In this document: positions 56,619 through 64,000 of the stretch, piece by piece | Numbering within the stretch: the first letter of the stretch is position 1 | Layout: every line of letters begins with the position of its first letter | Assembly (NCBI GenBank): GCA_003956705.1 | Contig: QZCP01000112.1 | Location: 584,712 to 648,711 of the forward strand | Source of the DNA: Brevipalpus yothersi | Lineage: Eukaryota; Arthropoda; Arachnida; Trombidiformes; Tenuipalpidae | Direction: 5' to 3' | DNA length: 64,000 nucleotides | Notes under the pieces: generated by a model | The model's input: the letters and a program-made list of their open reading frames with translations, nothing else | Told to the model about the DNA's origin: nothing | Databases searched by the model: none | Program-made: the position numbers and the translations under genes

Positions 56619-57744
56619 ATGACAAGTTTAATTCAAGGTATGTCTGCTCTGTCTGAGCTATTCTCTGAGTTTTAGTTTATTGTACATCTCAAATACTGTC
56701 AACAAAGAAGTTGCAAACTTTCCACGACTCCATTTTGATTTCTCAACTTTTTATTAGTTTGTACTAATCAACATTTCCTTCATCTCAGGCCGCTTGAAGG
56801 TTTCCTCTTGCTTGCTGGTTTGTGGAGCGGGGGCCTACTTTCTTTACTATTTTGTATGGCGCTCACGCCGTGGAGTTCACAAATTTTGCATTTCCGAATC
56901 GAAGAATGGCGATGTTCTCTATCCTTCGAATACAGACCAGTCACCTCCACAAAATCTTCCAAATTCATCAGATAATGTAGAAAACAGTGAATCGACGAGA
57001 AGCGATGCTGTCCTTCAACTCGAAAATGCTAAGATCTCCAATGAGGAGGAATCACCATGTCTGCAACAAGATTCTGCTGTTCCATACTTACCGGAAGCCA
57101 AAGAACACAAGATGGATAGTGAGCATGAGTCTAAACACGAGATAACAGATCTAATCGAAAACACGATGGATTTCAGCTGTCCAATTTCCATGACCTCCTC
57201 TTCTTCAGAGCTTGGAGGCTCTACAATGGCTAAGCTAGATCAAATTCTGGAGCAAGCCAAGTATTTGAGGAAATCAGTTAGTGAGATAAACGCTGATTTT
57301 GTAAACGTTCGTCGAGGTACTCGTTTCCCAGGAGCTGATTCTAGTATTCTTTCATTAACAAGTAGCAATTTTTCCCCCGAACATCGTAATCTGGAAGATT
57401 CGAACATTTCTGTTGATGAGCGATTTTTCAGTCCAAGCTTGGAATGGGATAGTAATGGCTATTCACAGCTCTCTTTTTCTGAAAACTCGAACACTGAATC
57501 GAGCATAAACTCTGTAGAAGAGAAATCTATCAACTTGGAACAGTCCGAGTTGAGTTTTGGTCTCAGATCTGATGACTCTGGTACATCCTCAAATTCTACT
57601 GTCGAAGAACATTACACAGGTCAGTCTGCTAACACCACGAAAAGTAGGAGAAAATTCAAGCGATATGAGCCAAGAGATGTTTCATCGTTTAATTTAACTG
57701 AAAACTCTTTCAATTTGACCACGTCTAGCCAGAGCTTCATTTAA
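56619..57744 (+). CDS. N-terminally membrane-anchored acidic, serine-rich protein
   Basis: Exon 1 is only 19 nt (56619-56637), joined over a 151-nt intron to exon 2 (56789-57744), giving 324 aa. Residues ~8-23 (KVSSCLLVCGAGAYFLYYFV) form one transmembrane helix followed by RSRRG, so the rest is predicted cytosolic. The remainder is disordered, rich in Ser, Glu and Asn. One short segment, SVDERFFSPSLEWD after an acidic run, resembles a phospho-FFAT VAP-binding motif. No family recognised. A tail anchor at the N-terminus plus a FFAT-like motif would suit an organelle contact-site protein, but that is speculation. Confidence 0.65.
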
Positions 57745-57905
57745 GGTATCAGATCTTCTGAAATGGACTAAAAACTAGAAATTAGCATCCATATGTGTAA
57801 ATGGGTGAAACTATTTTACATAACAACAAATTTTTCTATGCTATGACACGGTGACAATATCCCCCTCTTAAGAAGGACATCTTCTAAATAAAATACTGAA
57901 CAACA

Positions 57906-60821
57906 TCAAGCAACTTTCTTTTCATGTTCATCAGTGACTTTCCGGTCCAAATGTGCCCTGTTCTCCTGCCTTTCAATCTCTGCTTTCTTCTTCTGTTTCA
58001 ACAAAAGCTTCATAAGATTGAGTGATGGAGCTTCGAAAAGAAGATAAACCAAGCAACCAAGCAATGAACATCCAATGAAAAGATAGATGATCCGCATTGT
58101 CTGAATGATAAAGAGGTTTATCAGAACAAAAGTATCCATTTCGTTTGCTTGATTGCTTACCATATTATAACCATCTATTGGAAAATACTGATGAGAATTG
58201 GTGAGATCGTACCAAATAAAGAGCATCTCAGACATGGATATGGAAAAAGTTAAGCGACTGAAGGGTACAAATATTTTTGAGCCCATATTTTTTTGCATAA
58301 CACCTAGGAAAAGAAAAATATTTTTCGAATTTTAACGAAAATTTTTTACGAGGTAAGAGCAAGACTTACCTCCTTTTCCAAAAGAAAAAGCATAAAAAAT
58401 CCATGCATAAGCAATGCTGAAGAGAACTTTTTGTATGCTTATGAAAAAAATTTCTTCCCATTTGTCGGGACGGTTATCAACATAGTATTGAGCACCAACA
58501 AATGTTCCAATCCAACAAGCAATTGATACAATATAACCAAGGGCCACAAATAACTAAAGGAAGTGAGAGGGAGTTTTTGAAAATCGTCATTCGAAAGAAG
58601 ACAGATTTTTTCACTTACTCTGTTTTCGATCCTCTTTCTTGAAACAACGAGATAACCGACTAACATTCCCAGATAATAGGGAGCAGAATGAGTATAAGTT
58701 CGAAAATGCTCGGCAAACATCTCCTCATGGTCATAATCTAAGGAACAGCAGACTAAGAGAGGAGTTTTCTTGATGAGAGTGACGAGAGCTGTTATCAAAG
58801 GACCCAATGAAATTAAGATGAGAAGAGAATAAACGCCTCTGTTTGGCTGAGTGACGAGCCACTTCATTGGTAAGTAGCTTAGACAGTAGAGTTGGAAGTC
58901 AATACTAACTGTCCACCAATTAACATAGCACTTGAAAGAAGAAAGCAGAAACTGTTAAAACAATCTGTAAACTCTGAGAAGATGAGAATTTTACCATTTC
59001 ATAAGGCCTAACCCAATTGCTTAAATAGAAAATGTTCATCCACCATCCTTTTAAACAATTCCCAACAACCAGATCACTGAGTTTAAGAAAGATGGGACCG
59101 GATCCAATGCTGGAAAACACGAATATAAGGAGGAGAATTCCAATAAAGAGAGGAGTGGATCTGAAATTCAGAAGAGATTATTATCATTTGCATAGTTAGG
59201 AATTTTTGAGGAGTTTCTAACCTGAAGTATCGGACTAAAGCATATTGAGTGAAGGAAACTTTAGCACCACTCTTCATTGTTGGATACCAGGAATATACAA
59301 CCAAGAATCCACTAGAAAACATTTGTATGAAAAGTTGGTTGAAATCATCCCACCGGAAAGGACTCACCTCATCAAGAAAAAAATTTCGATGAATATAAAC
59401 ATGTTCCTAAACATTTCATGAGCTAGCCAATTCTTTGGCAATGTGTAAGAAAAAATAGCTGTGATCGTAAAACATTGAAAGAAGAAAATAATGCGGATGA
59501 GAACTTGGTCTGAGATAAAGGTCTCCAACTCACGGAATGTATGTGGAAGAATGCCTAATGTGAGAAAGATGTGTCCAAGTAGACCAAAAGCTCGCATCAT
59601 GAAACGCAGACCATGCATATACTGAAGACCATGATTTGATCCATCTTTGGAATCTTCAATGAGCTTCTTTCCATTTTCAATGGCAGAGAAGGCTGCTATA
59701 TAAGGAGAGACGTTTCCGCTGTAGTAATGAGTGATTAGAGTGGAACAGAGTACCATGAGGACGAGTATAGATAACAGAGTAAAAGCTGTCTGTTGATATC
59801 GAGGCAAACGTGGAAATTCGCTGGGCTCGAATTTAACACAAGAAGATATCTCAGAGGTGAGTCCACTTCCATGGAGAAGCTTTTGAGTGACCGTATCCAA
59901 ATCTTTCGGTGTGCAAGCTGTAGGTATGCAAAATCCGAAAGAGAATGTGTTGTTGTAGAAAAAGTTTATTTCTTTGGCAAATATGTTGAAATAAGTATCT
60001 TTGAGCTGCGTTCCATCAAGATTGAGCTGTATATCATCAAACTTGGAATCGGATGGCTTTGATGGAAGGGGAAAATGGATTTGGACCAAACAGTATTGGC
60101 CTTTAAACTCAGGAGAGTTGGCCGCTTGATGAGATATGGAAATACACTCTCGATAATTGCCCAGATCACTGACATAGCCTTGCAGAAATCCTGGTTTTGT
60201 TCCAGCTGATGACTCAATAACTGAATGGAAAAAAGAGAGAAAGAGAGAGGAAGAGATAGTGAGATAGAAAAGTCAGATTTCCAACAAATCATGAGTGTGA
60301 TTGATTTAAGAGAGCAAATTAATCCTGTTCAAATTTGCAGCCATTGTTTTTGATTAGTTTGCGGAGAAAAGTGGGAAAGCTACAAAGATAAAATCTCTTG
60401 ATAAATTGGGTCTCTGATGCAATTCCATCTCGTGAGGCGCGGGTTAAATGTGTATGACTGATATATGTGTATATACTACCGGAGAAGCAGGTGAAACAGA
60501 TTTATGAAAGTTGTAAAGTTGTAAAGTTTTCTCACATTTAAGAGCCCAAATGCGACGACCTCTAATGCCGGCAGCAATAACGCGTAAGCTGCTTCTGCAA
60601 GTCTGAGAAATTGGCACACTTTGAGAGCTGGTAAGATTGTCGATAAGATTTAGTAAAGGTTCACTTTGAGGCCACAGTAATTTGTCGAAAGTGGCCGCCG
60701 ATTTGGCCCAGCTTTGGACAATTCGAGGCTCATTAACAACAGTGGTGGCCAAGACGTTGGAAGAGAAGGCTGCAAAGGCAAGATAGAGGACGTATGCACC
60801 CAGAGTACTTGCAAAATTCAT
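57906..60821 (-). CDS. NRF-6-like (nose resistant to fluoxetine) acyltransferase-3 membrane protein
   Basis: A multi-pass membrane protein of the acyltransferase-3 family. Relatives in worms and flies act in lipid or drug transport across epithelia, though the biochemical reaction is unproven. Eight exons fit: 60821-60536, 60220-59368, 59311-59222, 59160-58995, 58930-58619, 58553-58370, 58303-58161 and 58100-57906, totalling 2,229 nt and 742 aa. The start is the ATG opening a signal peptide (residues 1-~27). The extracellular NRF domain contains SQTCRSSL, GTKPGFLQGYVSDLGNY and FCIPTACTP. About ten transmembrane helices follow. The family motif reads CYVNWWTVSIDFQLY. A Lys/Glu-rich cytoplasmic tail ends the protein. 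Confidence 0.9.
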
Positions 60822-61964
60822 TCCAAAGCTTGCCCTCAGGAATGGACCGAAAGGCACAGTATACAAGATAAGCAATCAACTTGAGGAAACACTTTCTTAA
60901 ATACACAAGTAACAGGAAAAGTGTTATCAAAAACCCCTCTATTGGCACCTTCCGATCACCATCAAGCTCGCCGAGCTGTGGTATCGATGGAGAAACATGA
61001 TCATAACAATATTTTTTGAAAAAAATGAATTTAATTGTGAAGATGATTACAATTAACGAGCCTCACCCGCGTCGCTCAGAAGACCTGTTCAGGCTCCAGC
61101 TCCTGGTGGAGAATCCAACAGAATCAGCATCTCGCCTGGAGCCGGAGAGAGAAGAGAGAGAAGAGAGAGGAGCGAGAGGAGGAAAAAAAGAGGAGAGAAG
61201 GAGGAGGAGAAGAGGGATGAGAGAGAGAGAGAGAAGAGAGAGATCCACGTGAGAGAGGGAAAAAATTTGTTTGTCACACAACACACACACATTAGTTTGA
61301 GCAACTTTCAATCTTATCAAGTTTCAGAACTCTATTCCTTCACATCTTCACATCTTTACAGTGGTGAATTTGAGTTCCTCATCAAATTTCTTTCTTGTGT
61401 ACCATGGAAAAAGTGATTGGCAGACAGGATGACTTCACTAATGTCACCAGAACCCTTCAAGCAGTGGGCAAGTTTTAAAGAGATAGGGAAAAAGAGAAGC
61501 TCCATTAAGAATGGACGTTCAGATCAGTTGATTGCCTTGCTGAAAATCTAAACAGTTGATTGATTAGCAAAGAAAATTTTTTTCTTTAACTATCGATAAT
61601 AATTGACTTCAAATTCTTGAGGAATAGATTAGAATACTTTTTGTTGCTCACGAAAAGAGAAGTTGTAATACAGATGGTATGGTCGAGTTTATACCTGAAT
61701 AGATTCTATGGTATTTCAGGGGTTCTACTTCATCATTTCTTCTTTTTTGCAACTTTTTCTGATTGATTGAAGGCACAAAATTTTTTCATTTGGACCAACA
61801 AACTCTATTAGGCTGTATCAAGTCTGATTTTCAGCCCATAATTCATGATGGAAACATGAGAATCTAAAATCTCAGAACATTGTTTATTTATATTATTCCT
61901 CGTTATTCGGAATTATTCGGTATTATTCGGAACCTCGTTATTAGGACTCATTATATTCGTTCTC
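60822..61964. other. Intergenic with GA-rich tract
   Basis: Upstream region of the NRF-6-like gene. It contains the GA tract annotated separately and AT-rich DNA with short ATTATTCGG repeats at about 61903-61932. No gene supported. Confidence 0.4.
61145..61255. repeat. GA-rich low-complexity tract
   Basis: About 110 nt of degenerate GAGAGA/AGGAGG purine repeats. Open frames on both strands here are artefacts of composition. Confidence 0.85.
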
Positions 61965-62200
61965 TTGTCCTCAAACTTTTCTCCATCCCTTGAATTTGAG
62001 ATCCCCAGACATATCGCATCTTTTCGTGGCCCAGAAACCCTACTCTTGCTCAAAAGTTTTCTGCAAAACGACAAGCGTGATGAGAGCCCCGGTATCAATG
62101 AGCTCCAGAAATTTGACACTCAGCATGATTTCGGACAACACATCTCTCATGTTCCAGTAATTTTGTTCCACTACAACACCACAATACTCAAGCAACTTGG
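61965..62200 (+). pseudogene. Possible diverged relative of the element's finger ORFs
   Basis: An open frame without an ATG that carries SFRGPETLLLL and, ~40 residues on, HVPVILFHYNTTIL. ORF3 of the element has SFLGPETLVTF and YIPVIFDQSLWIL in the same order. No finger follows. The similarity is short and could be chance. A GT-AG pair (62201-62260) could join it in frame to the GALNT-like fragment. Confidence 0.3.
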
Positions 62201-62261
62201 TAAGATTCTCCACTCACTCCTTGTCCCATCAACTACTAAATTTTTCTCTTTCCCAAAGAAA

Positions 62262-62700
62262 TGATAAGAAATGAAAAGAATCGTCGAAAGAAACGTCAAG
62301 GATTTCGAAAGCATGCTTTCAATGTACTCATCAGTGATCAAATTGGTCCTCATCGGAGCATTCCTGACACCCTTTTTCCCCTCTTTAAACACAAAACTTA
62401 CTCTCCAATGAATTCTTTGCCAAAAAGTTCCATAATCATCTGTTTCTGCAATGAAGAATCTCCAGGCCCAGAAGAATGATCGTTAGCATACTGAACAATT
62501 AGCTTACTTGGAAAAAAATCTGACTGTGCAAAACTTATCCCTTCTCCAAAGATGGCTGGGGGACTTCTCACTATGGATGGGAAATATTCCCATGAGCTTG
62601 GGGAGGAAAGAACCTGGAAATATCGTTTTGAGTTTGGATGTGTGGTGGTTCATTGGAAATCATTCTAGGCTCAAGAGTTGGTCATGTCCTTGCCATGGTT
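62262..62700 (+). pseudogene. Broken polypeptide GalNAc-transferase (GALNT) remnant
   Basis: Two separated blocks are recognisable. Block 1 (62262-62455): KHAFNVLISDQIG, HRSIPDT and LPKSSIIICFCNE, the start of the GT-A catalytic domain. Block 2 (62552-62690): MAGGLLTMDGKYSHELG, then in another frame GKNLEISF-stop-VWMCGGSLEI and SRVGHV, the Gal/GalNAc-T motif. The ~200 residues normally between the blocks are missing. There is a stop at 62477, a frameshift at about 62600 and an in-frame TGA at 62629-62631. Both ends of the gene are absent. It resembles GALNT11-type members most. Non-functional by inspection. Confidence 0.78.
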
Positions 62701-63263
62701 TGGGCAAATATCAAGAATCACTCAGGAAAGACATTGAGTAGAAAATCATCCAATGTATTCCTAACTGAGAGTTTTTTCATCAATCTAGAAGGACTCACCT
62801 CTCTACAACTTGGCAGCAGGCCTCTGTCTTGTTTCTTTGCGTCCACAGACCGATGACCCAATGATCATGGCCATTTGTAGAGATAGGAGATCCAGAAAAT
62901 GGAATATTATCTCTGATTCTAGCAAAAGTTTATGACGGAGTTTATGATGAAAACCCAAAAACTCATAAAGATCAGAAAACCCTTGGATATTGATGAATGC
63001 TGATCGTAAGCTGTTGTAAATCTCACCCGATCCTCCGATAAACGGATTCATTAATCGAAAATTACGGTTCAGTATACTTTTCCCGTGAATAGTATGCCTT
63101 ATATTCGTTGAACGATATTGATTTTTTACAAAAAGATTGGATAATAGGAAATTACAAAAAAAGAAAGAATAATTTTTGCTCTGCTTAACATGCAACAATT
63201 TTTACATATTTACTCCCTCATAGATATGATCTCATAAATTCCATCAGTAAGTATATGCTGCCT
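62701..63263. other. Intergenic, about 560 bp
   Basis: A minus-strand frame at 63198-62803 lacks an ATG and shows no motif. Nothing else seen. Confidence 0.4.
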
Positions 63264-64000
63264 TCATGCATATTCACAAACATGCCCACATCCTGATGGA
63301 CAATGACGATCAATCTCGAACCATTCTTTAATGTGATTCAAATGACCTCCATGGGAGCATGTCTGACACCAAACATAAAGCCCTTTAACTATTTCATGAC
63401 TAGAAAAGAGAGAGAAAGATATAATCATGAGAATTTTTCCGATGGAAGACTTACCAGATAGCACATTGCGATGGGAGGGCCTTACATCTATCACATAACC
63501 AACCGACTTTACCGATGGAGGCACGTTGACATTTCCCACAACTGGTGTAGACAGTAGTAGAAGTCTGGTTTATGCAATTGATATTAGGAACGGTACAAGC
63601 ACGAATTATCTGGTTAACTATATTCCAAAGTTGGAATCGACTTAGAAGTTCTTTATGACAAACGAGATGAAGAAAATAGTATGAGTAATGAGATTAGAAT
63701 AAAGTGAAACGGGTCATACCGAGGTAGGAATGAATCCAGTACTCTTGGAGAGATTCATCGATGAAGTTTTTGAAACGGTCTCCGAGTACGATCAAAATGG
63801 ACGCTGTTGTCTGGATGTCTCCTTGATCAGCATAATATTGAAGAACTTCGAAGACAAGATCTGAAAATTTCCATGGAGGTACTGGAGGTAGGTTGGATGG
63901 TGTCGACTTGAGAATTTGATCGTTTTCATCATGAGTGATGATGCCTACTTTTGTACCTGCCAAAACGTTCCGTTTAAGTGAAAAAATCAATCGAATGAAT
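63264..64000 (-). CDS. WDR24: WDR24 (GATOR2 subunit), C-terminal part
   Basis: WDR24 is a GATOR2 subunit that relieves GATOR1 inhibition of TORC1 at lysosomes when amino acids are present. Only the last three exons are inside the window: about 63956-63720, 63650-63455 and 63399-63264. The segment QTTASILIVLGDRF with ELLSRFQLWNIVNQII matches the WDR24 C-terminal helices. It is followed by the zinc-binding RING-like domain: TSCGKCQRASIGKVGWLCDRC, CAIC and YVWCQTCSHGGHLNHIKEW, ending CPSGCGHVCEYA. The human protein ends nearly identically (GCGHLCEYS). The WD40 propeller lies beyond the right edge. Confidence 0.94.

Noticed and set aside
61016..61320. Arg/Glu-rich plus frame and Ser/Leu-rich minus frames
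   Set aside because: Produced by the GA-rich tract; no start or splice logic supports them.
62803..63198. 131-codon minus-strand frame upstream of WDR24's last exon
   Set aside because: Starts at TTG and partly overlaps the far flank of the GALNT remnant; no coding motif.
1..64000. tRNA, rRNA, CRISPR arrays, bacterial promoters or ribosome binding sites
   Set aside because: None seen. The window is eukaryotic with spliced genes; the tightly spaced element ORFs lack Shine-Dalgarno-like sequences as a consistent feature.

Overview
The window is eukaryotic, protein-coding DNA from a compact animal genome. I read it as an arthropod, possibly a mite or other chelicerate; the species assignment is inference. 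The support is short GT-AG introns (often 55-80 nt), several intronless genes, a lachesin-like Ig protein, a NRF-6/'nose resistant to fluoxetine' acyltransferase-3 protein, and a neuropeptide-type precursor. Exon joins below were worked out by reading splice sites and frames by eye, and most close to an exact multiple of three.

Layout, left to right: RAD50 (-), an RNF185-type RING E3 (+), UBE3B HECT E3 (-), a MINDY-1/2 deubiquitinase (+), a short SMARCC/Moira homologue lacking the usual N-terminal half (-), BORCS8 (+), an ALMS-motif protein (+), PEPCK (+), about 3.6 kb with no gene I can support, an amidated-peptide precursor (+), N-PAC/GLYR1 (+), ribosomal protein eL28 (+), lachesin-like (-), RUVBL2 (+), NUP54 (-), a 9-kb mobile element (about 40.6-49.5 kb), ANAPC1 (+), an unknown small ORF (-), a membrane-anchored acidic protein (+), an NRF-6-type acyltransferase (-), a broken GALNT-like pseudogene (+), and the C-terminal end of WDR24 (-), which runs off the right edge. 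The host genes are mostly housekeeping genes. Neighbours do not form a pathway, although several act in ubiquitin biology (RNF185, UBE3B, MINDY, ANAPC1) and two touch lysosome/TORC1 control (BORCS8, WDR24).

The most unusual part is the element at 40.6-49.5 kb. It carries an APE-type endonuclease/reverse transcriptase of the non-LTR class. This is preceded by a bacterial-operon-like chain of seven small ORFs whose stops and starts overlap, abut or lie within 4 nt. Five of these ORFs are paralogues, each with one zinc finger of exactly the same spacing (C-x2-C-x12-H-x5-C). A sixth, related finger protein lies antisense at the 3' end of the RT gene and is interrupted by a 58-nt intron. Beyond it are a two-finger C2H2 ORF and an ATGA-overlapped membrane-peptide ORF, then a structured 3' UTR. 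A 180-bp copy at 37.26-37.44 kb joins the element's 5' end directly to its 3' end, which defines both termini and shows that a deleted derivative exists. Non-LTR elements normally carry one or two ORFs, so this architecture is the main candidate for an undescribed system here.
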